In this document: in pieces, positions 8,337 through 18,500 of the stretch
Position numbering within the stretch: the stretch's first letter is position 1
Layout of the letters: each line of letters opens with the position of its first letter
DNA from: an uncultured bacterium
Lineage (GTDB): Bacteria > Verrucomicrobiota > Verrucomicrobiia > Verrucomicrobiales > V1-33
Reading direction: 5' to 3'
Assembly (NCBI GenBank): GCA_903954065.1
Contig: CAJBME010000016.1
Span: 1-47,636 of the forward strand
DNA: 47,636 bases
Program-made: the position numbers and the translations under genes
The notes under the pieces: generated by a model
Databases searched by the model: none
What the model saw: the letters and a program-made list of their open reading frames with translations, nothing else
What the model was told of the DNA's origin: nothing

Positions 8337-10439
8337 TCAAGAGCCAAAATGCGAATTTTGCGCGGCGGCCGCGACCCGCAAATCGTCCAACTCAACCTCA
8401 AACCCACCGCTGAGAATCGGCCATCGACACCACGTTTTGGGATCGAGATTCTCATCATCCAGGTGAAAACTGGGCGCATACCGCTCGCGTTTCCATTGGT
8501 TGCGGCTCCACAGTCTATAGAATCGCTCGACCCACGCCGCCAGTGACCCGGCTTCGTAGTGGGGGAAATCCCGCTGCACGAGCTGCCACACTTCGAGCGG
8601 CGGCAATTTGTCGCGAATGGCCAGCCGTTCGATAGCATCGAGCAGCGGATAGGGCATAAGGTCCGCCTCATCCGTCTGCGCGGCACCGGGAGGACGCAGC
8701 TCAGCCGTTGGCGCCTGCGCCGTGACCGCCTGCAGTTCGGGAAGGGACAAGCGCGTCCCATCGCGCAGGCGGGGGCCACGGTTTTCAAGCCAGCAGAGCC
8801 AGTGGCGCAGAAACGCCTTGTCAATTCCAGCAATGGGGGCGAGCCCGCCCGAGGTGTCGCCATCCATGGTCGCATACCCAACGGCTGCTTCACTGCGGTT
8901 GCTCGTGCTGAGGAGCAACCCACCGGACAGATTGGTCAGCATCCAGATCCCGGGCGACCTGACGCGCGCCTGAATGTTCTGCAGCGCAATGTCGTCCGCA
9001 GCCCATTCCAGCGAGCGGCCCAGCGCCTGCTCGATGGTCTGCACATACCCCTGATGTAAGGCCGTCACATCCAATTCAAAATGTCGCGCCCCAACCGCCC
9101 TAGCCACCGTCTGGGCCGCCTGACGGGTGACCGGTCCGCTGTTTTCCGTGGCCTGATAGGCCGTCGTCAAAAGCCACCGCGTCAGCGTGCGCGCCAGCAT
9201 CGCCTCGTCGGCCTCGGAACCATCCGCCGCTGACACCAACTCGCGATAATAACCCAGCTTGGCCACCAACCCCGCCCACCCAATCTCATCCAGCGCCAAC
9301 CGCGCCATCAAATGCACCAGACAAGCCACCGCCGCCGAATCCGCACCACCACTCAACGAAACCACAAAACCCCGAGCCCGGCATTTGCGCAGATAATCAA
9401 ACAACGCCAACGCCTCGGCACGCGCAAATTCCTCCTCCTTCAATTCATCCGTCTTCTGCCAGTAATCACCGCGAGCCTCAAAACCGCCAGTCCGACTGAC
9501 CGCCGCCGCCAACAACAACGGCCACCTGAATCCAGCCGCCATCAATAACGGATCGTCCCCCGTCAAATCAGGCCGGAAACTGGAAGTGCGCGCCTGCGCC
9601 ATCCGCGTCGCCTCCACATCCACCACCGCATCCGTCACCAGAAAATCCGCAAACGAAAACCGCTCACCCTCAGCCACCAAACGCCCGCCCGTCGCAATCA
9701 TGGCATCACCATCGTAAATCGCTCGGCCCGCTTCATTGCCAAGAAGATTCGCATACACATACGTCGCATTGAACGCCCTCGACCCTTCCAGCACAAATCG
9801 ACGCCGCACCTCCAGCTTGCCAAAGGCAAAATGACTCGCACTCGGATTCAAAATCAAATCGACCCCCAGCCTAGCCAGCGCCGCCCCAGGCCGCGCCGCC
9901 ACCCAGGCGTCTTCACAAATTTCAAAACCCAAACGCACCCCGCCAATGTCAAAAATAAGATCCCCTATCGGCAGCAAAGCTGCACTCCCAGCACCACCCG
10001 CTCCCTCACCGTCCAGCTCCGGCGGAGTGAAAACATCGCGAACCCCCACCGGCCACGCCTTAAACCACCGCGGTTCATAATGAATGCCGTCGCCCGCCAA
10101 AAATCGCTTGGCCACCAGTCCCGCCGCCACCCCATCAATCATCACCACCACACAATTATAAACTCCCCCCTGATGCCAAACCGGCAGCCCAACACTGACC
10201 ACCATGCCATGCGTCTCCTTCAACAGCTCGGACATCATCAACCACGCCCGCCGATGCGTATTCGCCGAAAGAAACGCATCTTCACACCCGTAGCCAGTCA
10301 AACACAACTCCGGCAAACACAAAACCGACACCCCTCGGCTCCGCGCCTCCCGAATAGCCGCCTGACACCGCAACAGGTTTCCACGCCAGTCCAATGGCGT
10401 CTGGTTCAACACCGCAGCAGCAACATGGATCAGTTTCAT
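8337..10439 (-). CDS. nadE: Glutamine-dependent NAD+ synthetase
   Basis: This catalyses the last step of NAD biosynthesis: ATP-dependent amidation of deamido-NAD using ammonia released from glutamine. The 700-residue protein is the two-domain type. The N-terminal nitrilase-like glutaminase contains the Glu of LPELCLTGYG (E44), a Lys in AKRFLAGDG and the Cys of GFEICEDAW. The C-terminal synthetase domain carries the ATP PP-loop SLSGGADSAAVACLV and the downstream STSNRSEAAVGYATMDGDTSG stretch. Length is close to the usual 640-680 residues. It starts at an ATG (10439) and is divergent from nadC across about 180 bp, which puts two NAD-synthesis genes side by side. SRP RNA follows on the same strand. 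Confidence 0.96.
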   Translation of the reverse strand: MKLIHVAAAVLNQTPLDWRGNLLRCQAAIREARSRGVSVLCLPELCLTGYGCEDAFLSANTHRRAWLMMSELLKETHGMVVSVGLPVWHQGGVYNCVVVMIDGVAAGLVAKRFLAGDGIHYEPRWFKAWPVGVRDVFTPPELDGEGAGGAGSAALLPIGDLIFDIGGVRLGFEICEDAWVAARPGAALARLGVDLILNPSASHFAFGKLEVRRRFVLEGSRAFNATYVYANLLGNEAGRAIYDGDAMIATGGRLVAEGERFSFADFLVTDAVVDVEATRMAQARTSSFRPDLTGDDPLLMAAGFRWPLLLAAAVSRTGGFEARGDYWQKTDELKEEEFARAEALALFDYLRKCRARGFVVSLSGGADSAAVACLVHLMARLALDEIGWAGLVAKLGYYRELVSAADGSEADEAMLARTLTRWLLTTAYQATENSGPVTRQAAQTVARAVGARHFELDVTALHQGYVQTIEQALGRSLEWAADDIALQNIQARVRSPGIWMLTNLSGGLLLSTSNRSEAAVGYATMDGDTSGGLAPIAGIDKAFLRHWLCWLENRGPRLRDGTRLSLPELQAVTAQAPTAELRPPGAAQTDEADLMPYPLLDAIERLAIRDKLPPLEVWQLVQRDFPHYEAGSLAAWVERFYRLWSRNQWKRERYAPSFHLDDENLDPKTWCRWPILSGGFEVELDDLRVAAAAQNSHFGS

Positions 10440-10622
10440 CAGATCATCATCTACCCTTCAATCCGCCTCCAATCAATGAATGACACCCACAGAGAAAATC
10501 ACATCCAAACCAGCCTCCACCCCAGAAAAACCACCCCCGCCAACACCTCCAAATTAAACATGCCTCTTGATTGAAACCATTTCTCCCGCGACAAACCCCT
10601 GATGACCATGGACAGGTGCCCC

Positions 10623-11486
10623 ATGACGACTGAGCAGGTGATTGCAGCGGCTTTGGCCGAGGATGTGGGCGCGAGTGACGTGACCACCCAGTTCTTTGTC
10701 CCCGAAGGCGAATACGCACGGGGCCGGATCTTTACCAAGGAACCCGGAGTCGCCGCCGGCACATCCGTGGCGTCCGACGTTTTTCGAGCCGTCGACCCAT
10801 CCATCGAAATCAAGGTGCTCAAACCTGATGGAGCCATGCTCGTCAAAGGCGATACCCTGCTGGAAATCGCTGGCCCCACCCGCTCGCTGCTGACCGCCGA
10901 ACGAACGGCCCTTAACTTCATGCAACGACTCAGCGGCGTCGCCACCCTGACACGACGCTACGTCGAAGCAGTCGCCGGAACTAGAGCCGCCATCCTCGAT
11001 ACCCGCAAAACAACTCCGCTCCTGCGAGAACTCGAAAAACAAGCCGTCGCCGCCGGGGGCGGCATGAATCACCGCCGCGGCCTCTACGACGCCGTCATGG
11101 TCAAAGATAATCACCTGCTGGCTGAATCACGCCCCGAAGCACTGCAACAGGGCATCAACGCCGCCCGCGCCGCCCACCCCGGCATCCGCATCGAACTGGA
11201 AGCCGACACCCTAGACCAGTTTCGTGAATTCTTGAAATTGACCGGGGTCGACTGGATCCTGCTCGACAACATGCCACGAGCCCACCTGCGTGAAGCCGTG
11301 GCCCTCGTCCGCACCCTGCCACCAGAACGACGGGTCAAACTGGAGGCCAGCGGCGGAGTTACCATCGAGACAGTACGCCCGATTGCCGAGACCGGCGTTG
11401 ATTACGTCTCGATCGGAGCCCTCACCCACTCGGCCCGCGCACTTGATCTTTCTTTGGAACTGACGCGCGCGCCGGGCGCAGACTGA
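10623..11486 (+). CDS. nadC: Nicotinate-nucleotide pyrophosphorylase (quinolinate phosphoribosyltransferase)
   Basis: This converts quinolinate and PRPP to nicotinate mononucleotide, carbon dioxide and pyrophosphate in de novo NAD synthesis. The protein shows the conserved opening AALAEDVGASDVTT, then ERTALNFMQRLSGVAT, DTRKTTPLLRELEKQAV, GGGMNHRRGLYDAVMVKDNH, LEADTLDQ and the C-terminal EASGGVTIETV with VDYVSIGALTHS. I chose the ATG at 10623 because AGGTG lies four bases before it and the family's first helix starts right after it. In-frame ATGs at 10602 and 10608 would add seven or five residues. The stop and the birA start share one base (TGATG), which indicates translational coupling. Confidence 0.95.
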   Translation: MTTEQVIAAALAEDVGASDVTTQFFVPEGEYARGRIFTKEPGVAAGTSVASDVFRAVDPSIEIKVLKPDGAMLVKGDTLLEIAGPTRSLLTAERTALNFMQRLSGVATLTRRYVEAVAGTRAAILDTRKTTPLLRELEKQAVAAGGGMNHRRGLYDAVMVKDNHLLAESRPEALQQGINAARAAHPGIRIELEADTLDQFREFLKLTGVDWILLDNMPRAHLREAVALVRTLPPERRVKLEASGGVTIETVRPIAETGVDYVSIGALTHSARALDLSLELTRAPGAD

Positions 11487-12286
11487 TGAATAAGGAATTT
11501 GCACACCACCGGCTCGCCTCCTCGCTGGCCGGCCAACGCATCGGTCACACCGTCATTTTCCATGCGGAAACGGCATCCACCAATGACGTGGCCCGCTCGC
11601 TGGCCGAAACCGGCCACCCGCATGGCACCACCATCGTCGCCGACCACCAGACCGCCGGCCGCGGCCGCCGCGGGGCTGAATGGTTCTCGCCGCCACGAAA
11701 AAATCTGCTGCTCTCAGTCCTCCTTCGGCCAGCCGCCCCCGCCAGTGAATGGCCGCGCCTGACGCACCTCGCCGCCCTCGCCGTCTGCGAAGGAATCGAA
11801 ATCACCCTCCCCACGCTGCGCCCACAGGTCAAATGGCCCAACGACATCTTCCTGTCCGGCCGCAAGGTCGCCGGTCTGCTACTCGAAAGCTCCTTTCCCG
11901 CTCACGCCGCACCGTTCGCCATTCTCGGCCTCGGTCTGAATGTCAACCTCGCCACGCGTGACCTCCCTCCAGAACTCCGCCCTATCACCACCTCGCTCGC
12001 TATCGAAACAAGCCAGCCAGAAATCAGGCGCGAATCTGTGGCCGCGGCCATCCTGCGCGCCCTCGACCGCCTGCTCATGCGCCCGGCGAACGAATTCCCA
12101 ATACGCTTGGATGAACTGCGCCGCCGCAGTCTGCTGCTCGGCCGTCACGTGCGCGCCGGAGTAGCCGGCCGCGAGCTAACCGGCATCGCCGATGACCTCG
12201 GCCCTAGCGGAGAATTGATCGTCATGGAAGCCGATGGCACTCGCCGGGAACTGAACGCGGTCGATTACGTCCGGTTGCTCGAGTAA
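11486..12286 (+). CDS. birA: Biotin--[acetyl-CoA-carboxylase] ligase, no DNA-binding domain
   Basis: This activates biotin to biotinyl-5'-AMP and attaches it to the biotin carboxyl carrier protein. The 266-residue protein has the ligase signature AGRGRRGAEWFSPP, then KWPNDIFLSGRKVAGLL, a LGLGLNVN segment and a small C-terminal SH3-like domain (LLGRHVRAGVAGRELTGIA). The N-terminal winged helix-turn-helix of E. coli BirA is absent, so it is a monofunctional ligase and is not expected to act as a biotin repressor. Its start overlaps the nadC stop by one base. An 11-bp tandem repeat follows the stop. Confidence 0.93.
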   Translation: MNKEFAHHRLASSLAGQRIGHTVIFHAETASTNDVARSLAETGHPHGTTIVADHQTAGRGRRGAEWFSPPRKNLLLSVLLRPAAPASEWPRLTHLAALAVCEGIEITLPTLRPQVKWPNDIFLSGRKVAGLLLESSFPAHAAPFAILGLGLNVNLATRDLPPELRPITTSLAIETSQPEIRRESVAAAILRALDRLLMRPANEFPIRLDELRRRSLLLGRHVRAGVAGRELTGIADDLGPSGELIVMEADGTRRELNAVDYVRLLE

Positions 12287-12289
12287 AAT

Positions 12290-12311
12290 CCAGACCGCCC
12301 CCAGACCGCCC
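12290..12311. repeat. Tandem duplication of an 11-bp unit
   Basis: CCAGACCGCCC occurs twice in perfect tandem (12290-12300 and 12301-12311) just after the birA stop, in the 57-bp gap between convergent genes. It probably arose by replication slippage. It has no hairpin or T-tract, so it is not a terminator. Confidence 0.7.
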
Positions 12312-12343
12312 ACATCGGCCCTGACCGCACCACCTCCCCCCGT

Positions 12344-13960
12344 TCACGGCCGAACGATTTCAAGTCGCTCCGCATAAAGCAAGGGCACATCGAAACGCAG
12401 AAAATCATCCGTCAAATTCACCTCTGTATACGCCCGCTGATCCAGCCAGGGAGTTAAGGTCAGCCGAACTTTCTGGCCAGGCTTCAGCCGGGCCGCCGGT
12501 TGAACCACCCGGTTTCGAAAATTCCACATCACCACATAGGCTTCTTTCTCGGCATAATCGCCGTCGAGGACACGATCCACGGTGAATTCAGCCGTAAAAA
12601 CAGCATCGGGGTAGTTGACCGAATTCATATCAAGCACCTCAGAGCAAGCCTTTAAGGTGGCTTCGACTACCACCGCCCGAGCCGCCGGAGCCGCTCCTGC
12701 CTTCGCCTCCGCCGTATTAAAAACAACCCGCTCCCACGTCACACCGTTTTCCCGCGCCACCGCCGGGTCCATGAAAAGATCTCGCTCAGCCAAGACCCAG
12801 ATGACAACTTTTTTGGACCGCACCACGTCATCCGGCAGCGCCGCCAGCCGCTGCCGCACTTGGGTAGCTCCGCCCCCGTTCATCGCAATCACATGCAGCG
12901 GCTCACCCAGACAGGCGCTCAACCACGAACCAAAGCCCGCACCCGCTTGATGAAAAGGCAGCCCCTCCTCATCATACATATTCACGTTGGAGTCACCCAG
13001 CAGCACCGTCGACGCCGCGGCACTGGCCTCAAGTGGCGCCGTGACCGCAACACGGGCCGTCGTCCGCAAGGAAGCCTGCCGATCGCGCCCCACACCCAGC
13101 AACCCCGCCAGATCCCCCCGATCCACCAGCACCGGCTCGGCGACGGTAGCCGGCATCGCCCAGTCATCACCCCGAATGTGCGCGGCGACCCGAGCCGCCG
13201 CCGTCCGCGCCCCCGACGATTCCCAATGCGTATCCTGGGCCAGAAAAGGAATATCATCCTGCAAATCAACAATTTCCATTTCAGTCCGCAAGGAGGCCAA
13301 AAACCGCGCGGCCTCAGGATGACGCACGCGGCCGGGACCACTCCCCAGCCCCGGCCTCCCACCCAGAAATTGCGGCCGCATTCCGGCCTTGTCCGGCACC
13401 GGCACCAGAACCAGCCGAATGCCGCGCTCCTTCAACTGCGCGGCAAAACTCTTGATGACAGCGATCTGCCCCTCCCATTCCTTGAGTGCCGGATCCTTCG
13501 CCACCGAATGAGTGGGACCAAGAACCGGCCCACGCCCGGTCAGCGCCCGCACCCCCGGACGATGAAAAAACCATCCATCGCGGCCCATGATCACCTTGCG
13601 GTTACCCTCCTGAAACAACCCGGACAACCCCGACTGCATCCGCTCGCGCACCGGCAGCAGCCACACCGCCTCATCAATCCGTTTTTCCACCGCCCGCAGC
13701 CGGTCCACCACCAGCCCGGCCTCTGGTCGAAAAATCCCCGCGACCGCATCGCGCACGCTGTCCTGCGAAAACTCACGCCAGACGCCCGGAAGAGTGATCA
13801 TCACTCCGAAAACGACAATCAACACCCAGGCCAGGCGATTCGAGAAACGCACATCCTGCGGCCAGGGCGCGCCCGGATCATGCCCCCGGCTTCGCGCCGT
13901 CGGAGGAGACTCAAGCTCGCAACCGCCAGAGACCGGCGTGATGTCATGAGGGGCCTTCAT
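12344..13960 (-). CDS. AlgJ/AlgX-like SGNH-family polysaccharide O-acetyltransferase with C-terminal extension
   Basis: This is predicted to transfer acetyl groups to an exported polysaccharide on the periplasmic side, partnered with the membrane acyltransferase encoded next to it. The 538-residue protein has one N-terminal transmembrane segment (about 42-59). The SGNH-like acetyltransferase motifs appear in AlgJ/AlgX order: DTHW at 243-246 (catalytic Asp and His), then LLGDSN at about 321-325 with the catalytic Ser. NGGG near 361 follows. The family region ends near residue 400. Another 135 or so residues follow, rich in predicted beta strands (VFTAEFTVDRVLDGDY, RLKPGQKVRLTLTPW), which typical AlgJ (about 390 residues) lacks. 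I chose the ATG at 13960; it shares one base with the algI-like stop (TGATG). The polymer modified is unknown. Confidence 0.8.
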   Translation of the reverse strand: MKAPHDITPVSGGCELESPPTARSRGHDPGAPWPQDVRFSNRLAWVLIVVFGVMITLPGVWREFSQDSVRDAVAGIFRPEAGLVVDRLRAVEKRIDEAVWLLPVRERMQSGLSGLFQEGNRKVIMGRDGWFFHRPGVRALTGRGPVLGPTHSVAKDPALKEWEGQIAVIKSFAAQLKERGIRLVLVPVPDKAGMRPQFLGGRPGLGSGPGRVRHPEAARFLASLRTEMEIVDLQDDIPFLAQDTHWESSGARTAAARVAAHIRGDDWAMPATVAEPVLVDRGDLAGLLGVGRDRQASLRTTARVAVTAPLEASAAASTVLLGDSNVNMYDEEGLPFHQAGAGFGSWLSACLGEPLHVIAMNGGGATQVRQRLAALPDDVVRSKKVVIWVLAERDLFMDPAVARENGVTWERVVFNTAEAKAGAAPAARAVVVEATLKACSEVLDMNSVNYPDAVFTAEFTVDRVLDGDYAEKEAYVVMWNFRNRVVQPAARLKPGQKVRLTLTPWLDQRAYTEVNLTDDFLRFDVPLLYAERLEIVRP

Positions 13961-15381
13961 CAAAACTGGAAATACAAAAACGGATTAAACCCTTGAGTGA
14001 ACATCATGGCCACGGCCAGCACCAGCAGCAGCAATGCCGCCACCACCTTCCATGGCGTCAGTACCCGGAACAGGGTCTGCGTGTTCGGCACCAAAAACAC
14101 CACCCCCAGACCGAGGCCCAACATCGTCAGATTATACGGAACCATCATCTCCGCCCGCAACAACCACGCCGCATCCGCCGTCCCACGCCGCCCCGCCAAA
14201 GCCTCAAAATACTGCACCGCCACCATCAGCGTATCACTGCGGAAAAAAACCCAGCCCGCCAGCACCACTAAAAATGTCGCTCCTGCCGCACAGGGACGCG
14301 GCCACCAGCCGACCGGCACAACCCGCCCCAGCAATCGCTCCAGCACCAAGACCCCACCATGCAGTACCCCCCAAGCCACAAACGTCCAGTTGGCCCCGTG
14401 CCAAAGTCCACCCAATACCATCACCATCATCAAATTCACATACATGCGGCCGTCGCCATAACGATTTCCCCCCAGCGGAATATACACATAGTCACGCAGA
14501 AACGTGCTCAGCGAAATATGCCACCGCCTCCAGAATTCACTCAAACTACCAGACCGATAGGGAGAAGCAAAATTCTCGTCAAACGTAAATCCAAACATCC
14601 GGCCCAACCCAATCGCCATGTCCGAATAAGCAGAGAAATCAAAGTAGATCTGCAACGCATACGCCACTAATCCGATCCACGCGGTGGAAAAACCAAGCAC
14701 ATCCGGGTGAGCCGCAAAAGCCGAATCCGCCACCGGCCCCATCGGATTCGCCAGCAGGATTTTCTTGGCAAATCCCATACTAAACCGCGTCAACCCACAG
14801 ACAAATCCAGCCGCCGTATGCGGCCGCTCCACCAACTGGCGGGCCACCGTTTCATAACGAACAATCGGCCCAGCCACCAGCTGGGGGTAAAGCGAAACAT
14901 ACGCCGCAAAATGTAAAAACGTCGGCGCCAGTCGGGCATGACCGCGATACAAATCAATGCAGTAGCTCATGCTCTGAAATGTATAAAATGAGATCCCCAC
15001 CGGCAGCACGATCCGCGTCACCCACTCCGGCGCCGCCCATACCCCGAAACCAAGCGCCTCCACCACCCCGCCGGCCGCCCCCACCGCAAAGCCGCAATAC
15101 TTGAAAAATGCCAGAATCGCAAGATTCGAGACCACCGAAAGGACCAACCCAAACCGCCGCCGCCGCCGACTGGCCCCCGGCGCCCCCACGAGCAAACCAC
15201 CCGCATAATCAATAGCCGTGGAAATAAACATGAGCACGCAAAACCACGGGTTCCACCACCCGTAAAAAGCGTACCCCGTCAGCGCCAGCACCCCGATCCT
15301 CCACGACTTTGGCACCGCATAATACAGCAGCAGCGAAAGTGGAAGAAAATAAAAGAGAAACAGATGTGAAGAGAAAACCAC
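13960..15381 (-). CDS. AlgI-like MBOAT-family membrane O-acyltransferase
   Basis: This multi-pass membrane protein is predicted to move acetyl groups across the inner membrane for polysaccharide O-acetylation. The MBOAT signatures are present: FWRRWHISLSTFLRDYVYIP at about 283-302 and GGLWHGANWTFVAWG at about 324-338, with the invariant His in WHGA at about 328. It has about ten hydrophobic segments. I propose a GTG start at 15381, giving MVFSSHLFLFYFLPL, the usual AlgI-type N-terminus. The open frame extends 29 codons further to a TTG, but those residues are not hydrophobic or family-like. It overlaps the AlgJ-like gene by one base. No algF-like gene is adjacent. The family is widely used for alginate, cellulose and other extracellular polymers, so the substrate stays open. 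Confidence 0.88.
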   Translation of the reverse strand: MVFSSHLFLFYFLPLSLLLYYAVPKSWRIGVLALTGYAFYGWWNPWFCVLMFISTAIDYAGGLLVGAPGASRRRRRFGLVLSVVSNLAILAFFKYCGFAVGAAGGVVEALGFGVWAAPEWVTRIVLPVGISFYTFQSMSYCIDLYRGHARLAPTFLHFAAYVSLYPQLVAGPIVRYETVARQLVERPHTAAGFVCGLTRFSMGFAKKILLANPMGPVADSAFAAHPDVLGFSTAWIGLVAYALQIYFDFSAYSDMAIGLGRMFGFTFDENFASPYRSGSLSEFWRRWHISLSTFLRDYVYIPLGGNRYGDGRMYVNLMMVMVLGGLWHGANWTFVAWGVLHGGVLVLERLLGRVVPVGWWPRPCAAGATFLVVLAGWVFFRSDTLMVAVQYFEALAGRRGTADAAWLLRAEMMVPYNLTMLGLGLGVVFLVPNTQTLFRVLTPWKVVAALLLLVLAVAMMFTQGFNPFLYFQF

Positions 15382-15563
15382 GCTGTAATCAACAACCCGG
15401 TCAGCCCGGCACCGCAAAGCGCGCCAGCCCGCCGCACTAGAGTGTGGCACAGGCTGCCCACCGGGCAATCAGGCAATCAACGGCCTGAAATTTCATTGCC
15501 GATAGATGCCCCGCGCCGCTTCCCTCTACTGCCGCTTTGATTCATGCCGCCAGCAAATTCCGT

Positions 15564-18500
15564 TTACTCGGCCTGATGGCCGCTGGAACCGAGCAGAAAA
15601 CCCATTAGATCATAAAAATCAGCTTCAGGAATCGAAAGCCCAAAGGCCGCAGGCATCAATGAAAGCCCGGTCACTTCGTTCTTTTTAATGTCAGCCCGCG
15701 GAATGCGCTGCTCCCGGCCGGTCGCATCGACACAAAGCAGCACCTCGCCCAACGATCCACGCTCCAACCCAGCCACCACGCTGCCGTCGTTTTTGTAAAT
15801 AAGGTGAACGTGAAAGTTGGAGTCGATGTTCCGGTTGGGATCAAGAATGTCCTCCATCAGGCGCTCCGCCCCGCGCTGGCCAACGCCTTCCAGCTGCGGA
15901 CCCACCAGCGCGCCCTGGCCGTTAATGGCGTGACAATTGGCGCAGTGCAGCGCAAAAACCCGACCCCCATGCGCCACATCAGGCGTGACCGCAGCAAACG
16001 ACTTGAGCCGCTGCTGGATGAGCGCATCGAGCTCGGCACGTTGTTCGACCGTCACGGTCGAGGGCGGAGCGGGCGGCGGCGGTGGGAGAAAACCAGCCAG
16101 CTTCTCACGCAGATCCCGCGGCGCCGAATACTGCAGCAACGAGGCCAGTGACTGCAGCCGCCCCCGCGCCTGATCCTGCCGTTGGAAATTCTCAACGGGC
16201 ACCAAAGCCGGCTCGATCCCCCCAACCGCCAGCCAGGCATAGGCGTCGCCCGTATCACCATCCACGATTTCCAGACGCCGCAAGCCGCCCGCCGCTGGCG
16301 CTGGCAGCTCCGACGCCACCCAACGCACCCTCTGCCCAGCATCCGTGCGCGGAGGATAAACTCGCACCACTTCCGCACCCGTCACCCCATCCACCAACCG
16401 CACAAAACTCCGCTCATGCGCCGGCTGATCCGGCGGCCCACGATGCCCGCACAGCCAGAAACTCAAGACCTCTGGCATCACAAACGGCTTGGATCGCAGC
16501 AACCCAGTGCGCTTCTCCCACTCGCCCCCAGGAACCGGAAGACTAGAAATCATCGTTATTTCCACCCCATCCAGAGCCGGTCGCTTCTGCAGTCCCCAAG
16601 GTGATGGCGACCCCGATTGCCCATCCGTCACCACTTCCCAGTCAGGCGCCTCGGCCTCGCCAAACAACCCCAAAAGTCCAGCCGCCACCTCCTGCGCCCA
16701 TCCGAGAACTACCGCGTCCAGAGGAACGCCGCGCTCAGCCAGTCCATTGGCCACCGCCTGCACCAGCTCCGCCTGCACCGCCCCATCACCCGCCAATCGC
16801 TCGCGCGCCAGCGCCACCAACTGCGGCACTTCCGCCACCGGCAAATACCGCGCCAGACTGGTCAATGACTGCACCAAATCAGCGCCACCGGCGTCTCCCT
16901 GACGCAGATGACGTAACAGCCAAGCCGCCGCCTCCGGCGTCGGTATCGTCCTCGCCAGCCCCCGAACAGCCACGGCCTCCGGTCCCTCGACCGGCACCCC
17001 ATCAAATCCACCCGGCGCCGTCAACGCATGCCTCATCACCAGCTGCAACACATGACGCAACGTGGCATCCCCGGCGCCCGCTGTGGCTTCCATCGCCCGG
17101 ATCACCGGCCGCGGCACCGACCCCGCCGGCCCATTCAAAAACGACTCCGCCCACTGCCGGGCCGTCCGCGCCGGCAATGTCGACACCGCCGCCACGTCCA
17201 AACCGTCCGGCACCACACCAAAACGCACCTTCTGCGCCAACTGCTGCTCAACAGTCAGATCCCGCTTCACGGCCTGCACCCCGTCCTTGACCACCCGCCA
17301 GATACGCCCACTCGTCCGGTCGCGTCCCGGATGATGCAAATCAACTTCATAATGACCAATCACTTTGTTGTAAAAATCAGCCACATAAACCGCCCCGTCC
17401 GGGCCGAGCTGCATGTCCACCGGCCGAAACCACAAATCACTCGTGGAAATAAAATCCGGCTGCTCCACCGCCTTCGGCGTCGCTCCCTCAAAGACAATAT
17501 GATCACGGTTGATCCTGGAGGTCACCGGATTGCAGACCAACAAATGATCGTCCCACTCCGCCCCCCAAACACCGCCGTCAAAATACAGCGGCCCGCAAAT
17601 CCCCGTTGAACCGTGACTGTGCTCGCACAAAACCGGCCCAAAACCAAGCCCCAGATCCGGACGCCCAAAACTAGGGTAGGCCGCCCCGCGGATCAACTGG
17701 GTGACCGGGTTGGAATGGCAGTCGGCCGAATAAAGATGCCCCCATGAATCCCAGGTCAATCCGAATGGATTCACCTGCCCCCACGCCCAGATCTCCACCG
17801 CCGAGCCGTCTGGCTTAAAGCGAAACACGTTGCCTGACTGCAACTCCAGTGAATTGCCCCAGTCCAACTGCTCACGCGGCTGGTTGGCATTGGCATAACT
17901 GGGCGTAGGACGTCGCGGAGCATCAGGATCAACCGGAGTCGAGCGGTTCTCCGGCCTCACCTCCAACCGCGACACATTGTTAAATCCATGCGTGGCATAG
18001 ACCCACCCGTCCGGCCCCATCCGCAAACTCGCAATATTTCCATGAGTGTCTTTCTCATACCCAAGTGGACCAAATAAAACCTTCCGCCGGTCACACTTCC
18101 CGTCACCATCCGTGTCCTCAAAATACCAGATGTTCGGAATGCTCCACGCAATGCAGCCGTTGCCATACGGCAGCACCCCAATCGGCACGTTCAGACCATC
18201 CACAAAATCAGTCACTTTGTCAGCCCGGCCGTCACCATTCGTATCCTCCAGAATCTTGATCGCATCTTTGCTGTCCTGGACTCTCGACCCCTGAGCATCC
18301 GCCCAGCGTTCCTTCGCCGCAGGAAAAGGATATTCCGTATTCGATGTAACCCAGAGCCGCCCCCTCGCGTCAAACGCCAGATTGATCGGCTTATTGATCA
18401 TCGGCTCGCTGGCAAAAAGTTCGATCTTAAACCCAGGCGGCACCGAGAACGAGGACGCCTGCTGCTCCGCCGACCGCCACTCGCCCGATCGGACCAAGGA

